From NCBI RefSeq assembly GCF_003987655.1, contig NZ_NGKC01000001.1, forward strand, positions 124,001 through 188,000: DNA of 64,000 nt, given 5' to 3'. Each line of letters opens with the position of its first letter. Positions within the stretch are counted from its first letter, which is position 1. Below, piece by piece: positions 37,016 through 45,050 of this stretch. This DNA comes from Vagococcus acidifermentans (GTDB lineage: Bacteria > Bacillota > Bacilli > Lactobacillales > Vagococcaceae). The position numbers were made by a program, and so were the translations under genes. The notes below the pieces were generated by a model. It had not been told where the DNA came from and did no database searches. It was given only the letters and a program-made list of their open reading frames with translations.

Positions 37016-38389
37016 ATGATTCAATTTCCAGAAAATTTCTTGTGGGGGTCGGCAGCCTCCGCGCCACAAACGGAAGGACACGGTTCCTCAAATGGCAAAA
37101 GCCCTTCGACATGGGACAAGTGGTTTGCCATGAATCCTGAAAAATTCAATCAGCATCAGGGACCTGAACATACATCAAATGTGTACGAGTTGTATGAAGA
37201 AGACATTGCGCGCATGCAGGCAATCGGTATGAACTCGTACCGTACATCCATCGCCTGGACCAGACTGTTGCCCGACGGCAAAACAGTCAATGAAGAGGCG
37301 GTGGCATTTTACCGGGATTATTTTCAGAAGATGAAGGCAGCCGGTGTTGAGCCGATCATCAATTTGTTCCACTTTGATATGCCGTGGTGGCTGATGGAAA
37401 AAGGCGGCTGGGAGGCACGGGAGTCGGTGACTGCGTTCAGTTTCTATGCCAAGACGGCTTTCGAGCTGTTCGGCGACATCGTCAGCACCTGGGCGACGTT
37501 TAATGAACCGCTGGTCCATATTGAGTGCGGCTATCTCTACGAATTCCATTACCCGGCCATCGTCGATTTCAAAAAAGCGGTGCAAGTCGGCTATCACACG
37601 TTGATGGCGCATGTTCACGCAGTGAAGGCTTTCCGCGAGTCTGGTGTCGACGGGAAAATAGGGATTATTTTAAATGTGACACCAGCCTATGCACGCAGTG
37701 ATGAGCCGCGTGATTTGGAGGCGAAAGAAAAAGCCGATTTGCTGAATACGAAAAGTTTTCTGGACCCGTGTGTGCTGGGGACGATTCCTGACGAGCTGAC
37801 GGCACTTCTGAAAGATAATGACTTGCTGCCGGAAACAGCTGAGGGCGACAAAGACCTGATACGCGAATATACCGTCGATTTTATCGGTATGAACTATTAT
37901 CAGCCCAAACGCGTGCAGGCACCGGTGAATCCTAAGACACCGGCAGCTATGCCTGAAGATTTCTATGCGCCTTATGACTGGCCAGAAAAGAAGATGAACC
38001 CTTACCGCGGCTGGGAAATTTACCCGCAAGCTCTTTATGATGTCGCGATGATGATGAAACAGGATTACCGCAACATCCCGTGGTTTGTTTCTGAAAACGG
38101 CATGGGCGTAGCTGAGGAAGAGCGGTTCATGGACGAAGACGGCATGATTCAGGATGACTACCGCATCGAATTTATGCAGGATCACCTGACGGAGCTGCAC
38201 AAAGGGATTCAAGAGGGCAGCAACTGTTTTGGTTATCACACTTGGACATTTGTCGACTGCTGGTCATGGCTGAACGGCTACCGCAACCGCTACGGTTTTT
38301 ACCGTGTGGATCTTGAGGACAACTATGCCCGTTCATTGAAGAAGAGCGGGTTGTGGTACAAAGAACTCAGCCGCAACAACGGTTTCTAA
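37016..38389 (+). CDS. Glycoside hydrolase family 1, probable (6-phospho-)beta-glucosidase
   Basis: This 457-residue GH1 enzyme has the N-terminal signature 'FLWGSAASAPQTEG', acid/base Glu in 'WATFNEP' (near residue 165) and nucleophile Glu in 'WFVSENGMG' (near residue 362). The 'CWSWLNGYRNRYGFYRVD' segment near residues 417-434 is where Ser and basic residues bind the 6-phosphate in phospho-beta-glucosidases, which favours a phosphorylated substrate, but one lysine of the usual pattern is not clear. No PTS genes are adjacent. It has its own promoter and terminator. Confidence 0.88.
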   Translation: MIQFPENFLWGSAASAPQTEGHGSSNGKSPSTWDKWFAMNPEKFNQHQGPEHTSNVYELYEEDIARMQAIGMNSYRTSIAWTRLLPDGKTVNEEAVAFYRDYFQKMKAAGVEPIINLFHFDMPWWLMEKGGWEARESVTAFSFYAKTAFELFGDIVSTWATFNEPLVHIECGYLYEFHYPAIVDFKKAVQVGYHTLMAHVHAVKAFRESGVDGKIGIILNVTPAYARSDEPRDLEAKEKADLLNTKSFLDPCVLGTIPDELTALLKDNDLLPETAEGDKDLIREYTVDFIGMNYYQPKRVQAPVNPKTPAAMPEDFYAPYDWPEKKMNPYRGWEIYPQALYDVAMMMKQDYRNIPWFVSENGMGVAEEERFMDEDGMIQDDYRIEFMQDHLTELHKGIQEGSNCFGYHTWTFVDCWSWLNGYRNRYGFYRVDLEDNYARSLKKSGLWYKELSRNNGF

Positions 38390-38393
38390 CGAT

Positions 38394-38433
38394 AAAAAAA
38401 GGCAGGTCGCTGTTTTGTGACTCTGCCTTTTTT
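38394..38433 (+). terminator. GH1 gene terminator
   Basis: AAAAAAGGCAG / CTGCCTTTTTT with an interrupted inner GTC/GAC pair. The ruvA promoter overlaps its 3' side. Confidence 0.85.
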
Positions 38434-38443
38434 ATGGTACAAT
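38415..38443 (+). promoter_or_regulatory. ruvAB promoter
   Basis: TTGTGA (38415-38420), 17 bases and TACAAT (38438-38443) with an extended TG motif. It is embedded in the upstream terminator. Confidence 0.6.
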
Positions 38444-38480
38444 AGGGAACAAGTGTACGACAAAGTTGGAGGTATCAGGT

Positions 38481-39095
38481 GTGTACGAGTATATTAAAGG
38501 CAACATCACATTTATCAGTCCTTATTACATAGTGCTGGAAGCATACGGCATCGGCTACCAAATTGCGGTGGCCAATCCATTCAGCTATTCGCCGTTTTAT
38601 CACAAAGAAACACAAGTCTACGTGTATCAGGTGATCCGCGATGACGCTCATCTGCTGTACGGGTTTGCCACGCTGGAAGAAAAGCAGCTGTTTCTAAAAC
38701 TGATCAGCGTGTCCGGCATCGGCCCGAAAAGTGCGCTGGCGATTATGGCGCTGGAGGACCACGGCGGGCTGGTTTATGCAATTGAAACAGAGGACGCCGC
38801 ATATCTGACCAAGTTTCCCGGTGTCGGGAAAAAGACCGCCCAGCAGATGATTCTGGACTTGCAAGGGAAACTGGATGAGCTGGCCATGACGCCGTCAGCA
38901 GCTGAGCAGCTGTCACAGGACACGGCGGGACAACCAGCGGCCAATGATGTGCTGGCTGAAGCGCTGGAAGCTTTGCGTGCGCTGGGGTACAGCGAGCGGG
39001 AAGTCAAACGGATTACAAAGTCGTTGGAACAATCCGATGCAGCGACCACAGACGGCTATCTGCGTCAAGGATTGAAACTGTTGATGAAAAAATAG
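38481..39095 (+). CDS. ruvA: RuvA, Holliday junction DNA-binding subunit
   Basis: This 204-residue protein binds four-way junctions and loads RuvB. The N-terminal OB domain starts '[19 protein letters not shown]', tandem HhH motifs are '[16 protein letters not shown]' and '[19 protein letters not shown]', and the C-terminal UBA-like domain III is '[20 protein letters not shown]'. I choose the GTG at 38481, 8 bases after GGAGG, giving the family's normal N terminus. ruvB follows after 10 bases. Confidence 0.96.
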   Translation: MYEYIKGNITFISPYYIVLEAYGIGYQIAVANPFSYSPFYHKETQVYVYQVIRDDAHLLYGFATLEEKQLFLKLISVSGIGPKSALAIMALEDHGGLVYAIETEDAAYLTKFPGVGKKTAQQMILDLQGKLDELAMTPSAAEQLSQDTAGQPAANDVLAEALEALRALGYSEREVKRITKSLEQSDAATTDGYLRQGLKLLMKK

Positions 39096-39105
39096 GGGAT
39101 AGCGT

Positions 39106-40131
39106 ATGACACATTCAGAAGAAAGATTAGTATCAGGGGAGTCCTTTGACAATGAGGAGATTGTTGAAAAGTCCCTGCGTCCGCAGCGGCTGTCGCAGTA
39201 TATCGGGCAGGACAAGGTGAAGCGCGAACTGACCATTTACATCGAGGCAGCAAAACAGCGGCAGGAAGCGCTCGACCATGTCCTGCTGTACGGACCGCCG
39301 GGATTAGGTAAAACGACACTGGCGATGGTCATCTCCAATGAATTGGACGTGAATATCCGGACGACCAGCGGACCAGCCATCGAGCGGCCGGGCGATTTGG
39401 TGGCGATTTTAAATGAGCTGGAGGGCGGCGATGTCCTGTTCATTGACGAAATCCACCGTCTGCCGCGCATCGCCGAGGAGATGCTGTATTCAGCGATGGA
39501 GGATTTTTACGTAGACATCATGATTGGCCAGGGACCGACAGCGCACCCCGTTCATTTTCCGCTGCCGCCGTTCACACTGGTCGGTGCGACCACCAGAGCC
39601 GGCATGCTGTCGGCGCCGCTGAGGGATAGGTTCGGCATCATTTCCCACATGGAATATTATACGGACGCTGATTTGAAAGAAATCGTCCTGCGGTCAGCGG
39701 ATATTTTCAAGACGGAAATTTTGGACACCGGGGCTTTTGAGATTGCCCGGCGTTCCCGCGGCACGCCGCGAATTGCCAACCGGCTGTTAAAACGTGTCCG
39801 TGATTTTGCACAAGTCGAAGGCAACGGCGTGGTGACGACAGAAATTGCCGATAAAGCGCTGGATTTGCTGCAAGTGGACCATGAAGGACTGGACTACGTT
39901 GACCAGAAAATTTTGCGGACGATGATCGAGATGTATCAGGGCGGTCCTGTGGGTCTTGGGACATTGGCTGTAAATATCAGCGAGGAAACGGAAACAGTGG
40001 AGGACATGTATGAGCCGTATCTGATTCAAAAAGGCTTTATCCAACGGACCCAGCGCGGCCGGATAGCCACACCCATGGCTTATGAACATCTGGGATATCC
40101 TCGTCCAGATGCTGAAGGCAGATTGTTTTAA
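39106..40131 (+). CDS. ruvB: RuvB, Holliday junction branch-migration ATPase
   Basis: This 341-residue AAA+ motor has '[13 protein letters not shown]', Walker A '[10 protein letters not shown]' near residue 62, Walker B '[10 protein letters not shown]', sensor '[19 protein letters not shown]' and C-terminal winged helix '[21 protein letters not shown]'. It drives branch migration with RuvA. The ATG follows GGGGATAGC. No ruvC is nearby, as expected in Firmicutes. Confidence 0.97.
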   Translation: MTHSEERLVSGESFDNEEIVEKSLRPQRLSQYIGQDKVKRELTIYIEAAKQRQEALDHVLLYGPPGLGKTTLAMVISNELDVNIRTTSGPAIERPGDLVAILNELEGGDVLFIDEIHRLPRIAEEMLYSAMEDFYVDIMIGQGPTAHPVHFPLPPFTLVGATTRAGMLSAPLRDRFGIISHMEYYTDADLKEIVLRSADIFKTEILDTGAFEIARRSRGTPRIANRLLKRVRDFAQVEGNGVVTTEIADKALDLLQVDHEGLDYVDQKILRTMIEMYQGGPVGLGTLAVNISEETETVEDMYEPYLIQKGFIQRTQRGRIATPMAYEHLGYPRPDAEGRLF

Positions 40132-40141
40132 TAATTTTTGG

Positions 40142-40178
40142 AAAAACACTCGCAATAAAATCGCCGAGTGTTTTTTTA
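40142..40178 (+). terminator. ruvAB terminator
   Basis: AAAAACACTCG / CGAGTGTTTTT with a 12-base loop and seven T. Confidence 0.9.
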
Positions 40179-40362
40179 TTTGCTTGCGCTAACTATACAG
40201 CGAAGTTGCTACATCAGAATGGAGTAAAAAAAACAGCAGCCTTCTTGTGCCAGTCTGTTTTAATTATTCGGTACTGTTGTTTTGAAGTAAACTAATTATG
40301 CAAAGGGCGCTATTTTTAATATTGTCGCTGCATCCCGGTGATGCCGGTACAGGTTGAGAGAA

Positions 40363-40371
40363 TGATATATT
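40363..40371 (+). promoter_or_regulatory. Extended -10 promoter of toxin 1
   Basis: TGATATATT is an extended -10 without a recognisable -35. In copy 2 the same element reads TGATATACT (40823-40831). Predicted leader length is ~88 bases. Confidence 0.45.
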
Positions 40372-40465
40372 ATGCTTTGTAGAAAAGTGAAAAGATGGTG
40401 GCTAATCTTTTGATAATGGGGATGATGCCTATGGTTAAAAGCGTTTTTCCCGGAAAGGACTAAGC

Positions 40466-40552
40466 GTGTCTGTTTTTGAAGCATTGTCACTGATGATTGC
40501 ATTTGCAACGTTGGTGCTGCTGCTAAACGGTGATAAAAACCGAAAAAAATAA
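40466..40552 (+). CDS. Holin-like type I toxin, copy 1 (28 aa)
   Basis: This 28-residue peptide starts with GTG at 40466, 5 bases after AAAGGAC. It reads as a short N terminus 'MSVFEALSLM', a hydrophobic stretch to about residue 20 and a basic tail ending 'NRKK'. That is the pattern of the putative holin-like toxin (Hol_Tox) family of Lactobacillales, related in design to TxpA/BsrG-type membrane toxins. The mRNA would run from ~40378 to the terminator at 40631-40660. A minus-strand RNA overlaps its 3' half. Membrane damage on overexpression is inferred from the family. Confidence 0.78.
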   Translation: MSVFEALSLMIAFATLVLLLNGDKNRKK

Positions 40553-40661
40553 CCATCTAATCGCTTTAGCCGAGTAATAGATGGTTAAACATTTATTTAA
40601 AGCTACCGTCTTTTTAACGGTTCTACACAAGGGAGATATGTTGTCGCATATCTCTCTTTTC
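40542..40661 (-). ncRNA. Antisense RNA antitoxin, copy 1
   Basis: The minus-strand promoter TTGTCA-17-TACAAT predicts a start at about 40661. AACCATCTA/TAGATGGTT (40551-40559 with 40578-40586) followed on the minus strand by ATTTTTTTT forms its terminator. The ~120-nt RNA overlaps the toxin mRNA's 3' end, including its terminator hairpin and the last codons of the toxin, as in RatA/TxpA and SR4/BsrG pairs. Confidence 0.7.
40631..40660 (+). terminator. Toxin 1 mRNA terminator
   Basis: GAGATATG / CATATCTC (40633-40640, 40647-40654) with a 6-base loop, then TCTTTT. Confidence 0.8.
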
Positions 40662-40667
40662 GTGCGT

Positions 40668-40696
40668 ATTGTACTATTTTTTTTCTAGTTTGACAA
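40668..40696 (-). promoter_or_regulatory. Antisense RNA promoter, copy 1
   Basis: On the minus strand TTGTCA (40691-40696) and TACAAT (40668-40673) are separated by 17 bases. Confidence 0.75.
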
Positions 40697-40925
40697 GCCA
40701 GTGCCGCATCTGTTATTCGTATATTCCGATACTAGTGCAGCAAGTCGGTCAAGGATGATGCAAAGGGCGCTATTTTTAATATTGTCGCTGCATCCCGGTG
40801 ATGCCGGTACAGGTTGAGAGAATGATATACTATGCTTTGTAGAAAAGTGAAAAGATGGTGGCTAATCTTTTGATAATAGGGATGATGCCTATGGTTAAAA
40901 GCGTTTTTCCCGGAAAGGACTAAGC

Positions 40926-41012
40926 GTGTCTGTTTTTGAAGCATTGTCACTGATGGTTGCATTTGCAACGTTGGTGCTGCTGTTAAACAACGATAAAAAC
41001 CGAAAAAAATAA
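40926..41012 (+). CDS. Holin-like type I toxin, copy 2 (28 aa)
   Basis: This peptide is identical to copy 1 except for Val in place of Ile at residue 11 and Asn in place of Gly at residue 22. The GTG start and AAAGGAC ribosome site are the same. Both copies therefore look intact and under selection. The stop codon overlaps the antitoxin terminator stem, as in copy 1. Confidence 0.78.
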   Translation: MSVFEALSLMVAFATLVLLLNNDKNRKK

Positions 41013-41121
41013 CCATCTAACACTTTGGCGGTAGTAGATGGTTAAAACCTATTTATAAAAGCCACCGTCTTTTTAACGGTTCTACACAAGGGAGATATGT
41101 TGTCGCATATCTCTCTTTTCG
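41002..41121 (-). ncRNA. Antisense RNA antitoxin, copy 2
   Basis: Same design as copy 1: promoter TTGCCA-17-TACAAT at 41127-41155, terminator AACCATCTA/TAGATGGTT at 41011-41043 followed by a T-run on the minus strand. The terminator loop differs markedly from copy 1 (about 15 bases here, 18 there), the sort of change that could limit cross-talk between copies. Confidence 0.68.
41090..41119 (+). terminator. Toxin 2 mRNA terminator
   Basis: GAGATATG / CATATCTC (41092-41099, 41106-41113) followed by TCTTTT. Confidence 0.8.
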
Positions 41122-41126
41122 TGCTT

Positions 41127-41155
41127 ATTGTACTATTTTTTTGCAGGCATGGCAA
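41127..41155 (-). promoter_or_regulatory. Antisense RNA promoter, copy 2
   Basis: On the minus strand TTGCCA (41150-41155), 17 bases, TACAAT (41127-41132). The -35 differs from copy 1 by one base. Confidence 0.7.
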
Positions 41156-41276
41156 GCTTACGCCATTTATTTTTAAGTCTGCAGCTTTCCAGTGTTCTCT
41201 GTCCGCAATTATCACTGATGACGGCTTTATCCGAAATGTTTTTCATTCGGCAGCCGTCCTTGGCCTAGCCACTCTG

Positions 41277-41318
41277 AAAAAAAAGTATGGATGAAAGAAA
41301 TGTCATCCATACTTTTTG
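41277..41318 (-). terminator. Terminator of the MacAB-type operon
   Basis: A perfect 15-bp stem (41280-41294 with 41303-41317, AAAAAGTATGGATGA) with an 8-base loop; on the minus strand it ends in eight T, ~19 bases past the permease stop. It is also usable from the plus side. Confidence 0.9.
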
Positions 41319-41336
41319 TTTAAACTTGTTTTTCTG

Positions 41337-42578
41337 TTAATTGTAAATCGCTTTAATCGGGTCCATCCGCGAGGCGCTGATTGCCGGGATGATGCCGAAA
41401 AAGACACCCGTCAGAATGGAGACCCCTGCTGAAATCAGGAATATCTGCGTCGTGATGACCGGAATGATACCGATAAAGCCACCTGCCAGTGACGACAGTC
41501 CATAGCCGACAGCCACCCCGATCAGGCCGCCGACCAACGTGATGAAGGCTGCTTCCAACAGGAACTGCATCAAAATGATTTTAGGCTTGGCACCGATTGC
41601 CCGGCGGATACCGATTTCGCGTTTCCGCTCGGTGACCGAGACATACATGATGTTCATGACGCCGATACCGCCGACTAGAAGGGAGATGGCCGTGATAGCC
41701 ATCAGAAACATGGTCATGCCGCCGATAGCTTCTTCCATCTGTTGTTTTTCCTGCTCAGCCATGTCATTTTCAGCGAAAACACCTTTGACGTCTGTGTGAT
41801 TTTCCTGCATGATTTGAATGGCCTGACCCAAGACATCGTGTTTGTCGGCCCCTTCTTCCAGTTTGAAGTTGATGCCTTTGATGGCCTGTGTCTGCGACAG
41901 TTCATTGTAGGAACTGCGGGAGACGAAACTGCTGTTGACCGTATTCCAGTCCAGTTCCATTGCTTCCGTCTGGCTCAAGTCTTCATATTTGAAAGGTGCG
42001 AGAATGCCGATGACCTTGTACATATAGCCGTTAATCGAAACGGCCTTGTCCAGCAGTTCTTCCGGATTCTCATACTGAGTGTCGTAGTCAAACAGGCTGT
42101 GGTTCAAAATGATGACATTTTTACCTGCGTCCCTGTCCGAAAAATCTCGGCCGCACAGCAACTCTTTTGGTTTGCCGTCGTTCGGGACGATTTGCAGATA
42201 GGATGAAATATTGAAATATTCCATGTTGACATCCAAATTGTCGCCGCCGTAATAATTGCCGTACTCCGGATAGATAGCTTTGACCCCTTCGATACCTTGG
42301 ACTTTTTTCATGTCCACTCTGGAAAAATTGAAATCGGGTTCTTCATAATACATGACGCCACTGTCGCTGTCTTCCGTCTGCATAGTATAGTGCAGTTTGA
42401 CGACGTCAGTGTTCAAGGCACTGGTGGACGACAGGATTTGCCGTTTCATTCCCTCTCCCAGCGTGGAGATGGTGACGACAGAGGCAATCCCGATAATAAT
42501 CCCGATCATCGTGAGGAAGACCCGGAGCTTGTGGGCTTTCAAGCTTAGAAATGTACTGACTAGCAGATTGCTTATCAT
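41337..42578 (-). CDS. MacB/FtsX-type ABC transporter permease
   Basis: This 413-residue permease has the MacB topology: one N-terminal membrane helix ('LRVFLTMIGIIIGIASVVTI', residues ~18-37), a large extracellular domain to about residue 285, and three C-terminal helices with 'GGIGVMNIMYVSVTERKREIG'. It works with the ATPase and adaptor encoded upstream to export a substrate such as a peptide, lipid or antibiotic. Its start overlaps the ATPase stop by four bases. The substrate is unknown. Confidence 0.9.
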   Translation of the reverse strand: MISNLLVSTFLSLKAHKLRVFLTMIGIIIGIASVVTISTLGEGMKRQILSSTSALNTDVVKLHYTMQTEDSDSGVMYYEEPDFNFSRVDMKKVQGIEGVKAIYPEYGNYYGGDNLDVNMEYFNISSYLQIVPNDGKPKELLCGRDFSDRDAGKNVIILNHSLFDYDTQYENPEELLDKAVSINGYMYKVIGILAPFKYEDLSQTEAMELDWNTVNSSFVSRSSYNELSQTQAIKGINFKLEEGADKHDVLGQAIQIMQENHTDVKGVFAENDMAEQEKQQMEEAIGGMTMFLMAITAISLLVGGIGVMNIMYVSVTERKREIGIRRAIGAKPKIILMQFLLEAAFITLVGGLIGVAVGYGLSSLAGGFIGIIPVITTQIFLISAGVSILTGVFFGIIPAISASRMDPIKAIYN

Positions 42579-43285
42579 AACGCCGCCCCCTTTTCAAGAA
42601 AGCTGCCGTCCTTCATGCGGATAACGCGAGTTGCATAGCGGGTCAAATCTTCGTCGTGGGTCACCATGACGATGGTTTTTCCCTGCTGGTTCAGCTCCTG
42701 CAGCATGTTCATAATGTCTGTCCCCGTCTCGCTGTCCAGCGCGCCGGTCGGTTCATCTGCCATGATTAACAAGGGATCGTTGACCAGTGCCCGGGCAATC
42801 GCCACACGCTGCTGCTGACCGCCGGAAAGTTCCGTCACTTTTGATTTGGCTTTGCTTTCCAGACCGACCAGCGTCAAGTATTTTTGAGCGATGTCGTTTT
42901 GCTCTTTGGTATTTTTTTTGCGTTCATAGATACACGGCAGTTTTACATTTTGAATGACGTTCAATGACTTGATAAGGAAAAACTGCTGGAAAATAAACCC
43001 GAAAAACTCGTTGCGAAACTCGGACTTTTTATTTTCGGACAGCTGCGAGACGTCCTGTTCGTTGAAAATGTAGGAGCCGTCTGATACCCGGTCGAGAAAA
43101 CCGATGATATTCATCAAAGTGGTTTTCCCGCTGCCTGATTTTCCCATAATCATGATGAACTCGCCTTTATGAATCGTCAAGTTAAGGTTTTTCAAAACAT
43201 GTAACTTGTCTTTTCCCACAGGGAAGTATTTGTTGATGTCTTTCAGCTCAACTAAGGGCTGTTTTTCTTGTATTGCTGTTTCCAA
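42575..43285 (-). CDS. MacB-type ABC transporter ATPase
   Basis: This 236-residue ATPase of the LolD/MacB class has Walker A 'GKSGSGKTT', signature 'LSGGQQQRVAIARAL', Walker B 'LLIMADEPTGALD' and switch 'MVTHDEDL'. It overlaps the permease gene by four bases and follows the adaptor gene by 11 bases. Function is mechanotransmission for the permease rather than classical transport, by analogy with MacB. Confidence 0.92.
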   Translation of the reverse strand: METAIQEKQPLVELKDINKYFPVGKDKLHVLKNLNLTIHKGEFIMIMGKSGSGKTTLMNIIGFLDRVSDGSYIFNEQDVSQLSENKKSEFRNEFFGFIFQQFFLIKSLNVIQNVKLPCIYERKKNTKEQNDIAQKYLTLVGLESKAKSKVTELSGGQQQRVAIARALVNDPLLIMADEPTGALDSETGTDIMNMLQELNQQGKTIVMVTHDEDLTRYATRVIRMKDGSFLEKGAAL

Positions 43286-43296
43286 ACCGTCGCCCC

Positions 43297-44463
43297 CTAT
43301 TTGCTTTCCTTTTCATCAGCCGGCTCTTCAGCACCCTCGGACCCTTCCAGAATATCGCCTTCTTTGAGTTCTTTTTTAGATGAAACGATGATTCTGTCAG
43401 CCGACTCCAGTCCTGATGTGACCACGATTTTATCACCCTTGACCTCGCCGGTTTGAATATCCCGGCGAATCACAGAGCCGAAGTCATTGACCAGAACATA
43501 TTTTTTGTCACCGTCTTCTTTGACAGCGGCCGCCGGTATTTCATTCGGTTTGTCATCATCCAGATTGATGGTCGCCTGGACATGGTAGCCGTTTTTGATA
43601 TTGTCTGTCGAATCCAGTGTCAGTTTCACCGCATAATTGGACATGGAGCCGCCTGAACCTTCAGAAGGAGTCGCTGCTTCTGCTGCGCCGGCTTCAATCG
43701 GGTTGTTGTCGATGTACGAGATTTTTCCTTTGACCGTCTGACCATTTGAGATGACGGTGATTTCAGCTGGTTTATCAACTGCGATTTTCGGCAAATCTTT
43801 TTCATTGACCTTGCCTGATACGTAAAAACCGTCAGAAGTCAGTGTCAAGATTGGTGTGTTTTCTTCTTTTACCTCAGGAATCAAGACCCTGCCTTTGAAT
43901 TTTGCCGTTGTGGAAATAAATTGGCTCGTTGAAAGGTCATTGACCTGGTCAGTTAAATATTGATTTTCTTCTGCAATCGCATCAATTTGCGATTGATACT
44001 GGTCGTCAAGCTCGGCTGAGGCGCTGACTGTGCGCTGTTCTCCCGGCAAGCTGTTGAAATTATCGATTGCTTTCTGCCATTTGGCCCGCACGTTTTCTGT
44101 TTTCGTATAGTTGCGGGACAACTGGTTGTTCAAATCTTCCATCTGCTTGGTGACTTCTTTATCTTCATATACGTAAAGAACAGTGCCTTTATCCACCACT
44201 TCGCCGTTTTTCACTTTGATTTCCGGGTCTCCGGAAAACTTGTTGTCTTTTGCGAAAGACTCCATCTGATTCGGCTGTATGACACCGTTGATATAGACCT
44301 GCTCCACATCAGGCACTTCGAAATACTCGATGCCGTATATTTCTTCGGCTGAAAGCGCCGTTTCTGGCTGTGTCCCTTTCCCTCCAAAAATATTAATAGC
44401 GATAAAAACAACAATCGCTACTGTGACGATGCCGCCAATAATAAACCATTTCTTTTTCGTCAT
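43297..44463 (-). CDS. HlyD/YknX-like efflux adaptor protein
   Basis: This 388-residue membrane-anchored adaptor has an N-terminal membrane helix (residues ~7-26), a short coiled-coil region (about 95-170), a barrel-sandwich segment ('VKNGEVVDKGTVLYVYEDKE' and 'FKGRVLIPEVKE') and a beta-barrel domain. It corresponds to MacA/YknX in Gram-positive bacteria. Near residue 255 is a flexible 'SEGSGGSMSNY' stretch. The start is the ATG at 44463; a TTG at 44469 has a shorter distance to AAGGAG and is possible. It is first in a three-gene minus-strand operon. Confidence 0.88.
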   Translation of the reverse strand: MTKKKWFIIGGIVTVAIVVFIAINIFGGKGTQPETALSAEEIYGIEYFEVPDVEQVYINGVIQPNQMESFAKDNKFSGDPEIKVKNGEVVDKGTVLYVYEDKEVTKQMEDLNNQLSRNYTKTENVRAKWQKAIDNFNSLPGEQRTVSASAELDDQYQSQIDAIAEENQYLTDQVNDLSTSQFISTTAKFKGRVLIPEVKEENTPILTLTSDGFYVSGKVNEKDLPKIAVDKPAEITVISNGQTVKGKISYIDNNPIEAGAAEAATPSEGSGGSMSNYAVKLTLDSTDNIKNGYHVQATINLDDDKPNEIPAAAVKEDGDKKYVLVNDFGSVIRRDIQTGEVKGDKIVVTSGLESADRIIVSSKKELKEGDILEGSEGAEEPADEKESK

Positions 44464-44696
44464 ATGCAACCCATCTCCTTGTATGTTAAACGCTTTTTTA
44501 TCAGTGTATCATAATTAACGTTTATATTTAATAAGACTTTAGCCCTAACAAGCAAATTGTTACTTTGTAAGAGTCGGTTTTTTTCTATAAAGAGAGGAAT
44601 CTATTGACGGGATAATAGTAAAAAAGTTGTTAAAAAGGTATAATGAAGAGGAAGATGATGTCGTTTGCCTGTCATGACGGAACGGAGGGGATTCTG

Positions 44697-45023
44697 ATGT
44701 CATTTATTGAAAAGATACGCCAAAGGCATCGCGACCGTCAACAAAGAAAAAAAGAAGCGTTGCAGAAGAAAAATGAAAAATTGCGCAGCGAAGGAAAAGA
44801 TCCGGCTGCGGGTTGGGGAAAAATGGTGGACACTGGTGGAGGCGGGATGAACAAAGCAATCATCAGTCAAGGCAAGGGAATCGTTGATTTGACAGGCCAA
44901 AACCTTGAAAATGCCAATTACTTTTCTGAGGAACAGAAACGGCTGGCCCGGGAACTCGAAAGAAAAAGACTGCATGACAACCAGCAAAAGTTAGAAGAAG
45001 ACAAGTCAAAGAAGAACCGCTGA
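44697..45023 (+). CDS. Small charged protein of unknown function
   Basis: This 108-residue, highly charged cytoplasmic protein is not one I recognise. It starts at the ATG at 44697, 6 bases after GGAGGGG; an upstream in-frame ATG at 44643 lacks a ribosome site. Both ends are Lys/Arg/Glu-rich and probably helical ('IEKIRQRHRDRQQRKKEAL' and 'EEQKRLARELERKRLHD'), flanking a Gly-rich centre ('MVDTGGGGMNKAIISQGKG'). It has its own terminator and stands alone. Confidence 0.65.
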   Translation: MSFIEKIRQRHRDRQQRKKEALQKKNEKLRSEGKDPAAGWGKMVDTGGGGMNKAIISQGKGIVDLTGQNLENANYFSEEQKRLARELERKRLHDNQQKLEEDKSKKNR

Positions 45024-45044
45024 GCGTATTCAGCGGTCTTTTTG
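45014..45044 (+). terminator. Terminator of the small charged-protein gene
   Basis: ACCGCTGA / TCAGCGGT (45016-45037) with a 6-base loop, then CTTTTTG. The gene's stop codon lies in the stem. Confidence 0.88.
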
Positions 45045-45050
45045 CTCTGT

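Larger units (their letters stand above)
40298..40680 (+). repeat. Direct repeat unit 1 (toxin/antisense-RNA module)
   Basis: This ~383-base unit begins ATGCAAAGGGCGC and ends in the CGTGCGTATTGTACTATT region. It recurs 460 bases downstream with only scattered substitutions and small indels. It contains a toxin ORF, its terminator and a convergent antisense RNA gene. Confidence 0.92.
40758..41141 (+). repeat. Direct repeat unit 2 (toxin/antisense-RNA module)
   Basis: This is the second copy of the module, separated by ~77 unrelated bases. The toxin start, ribosome site, terminator hairpins and antisense promoter are all preserved at the same relative positions. Most differences lie in the loop and flanks of the antitoxin terminator. 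Confidence 0.92.

Noticed and set aside
40296-41016. Paired minus-strand frames of 86 and 94 codons in the two toxin repeats, alike in both copies
   Set aside because: Their similarity follows from the DNA duplication. They lack ribosome sites and run antisense to the toxin ORF; the antisense transcript is predicted to end before them.
41097-41294. Plus-strand 65-codon frame after the second toxin unit
   Set aside because: It begins inside the toxin terminator hairpin, has no ribosome site and runs into the next terminator.
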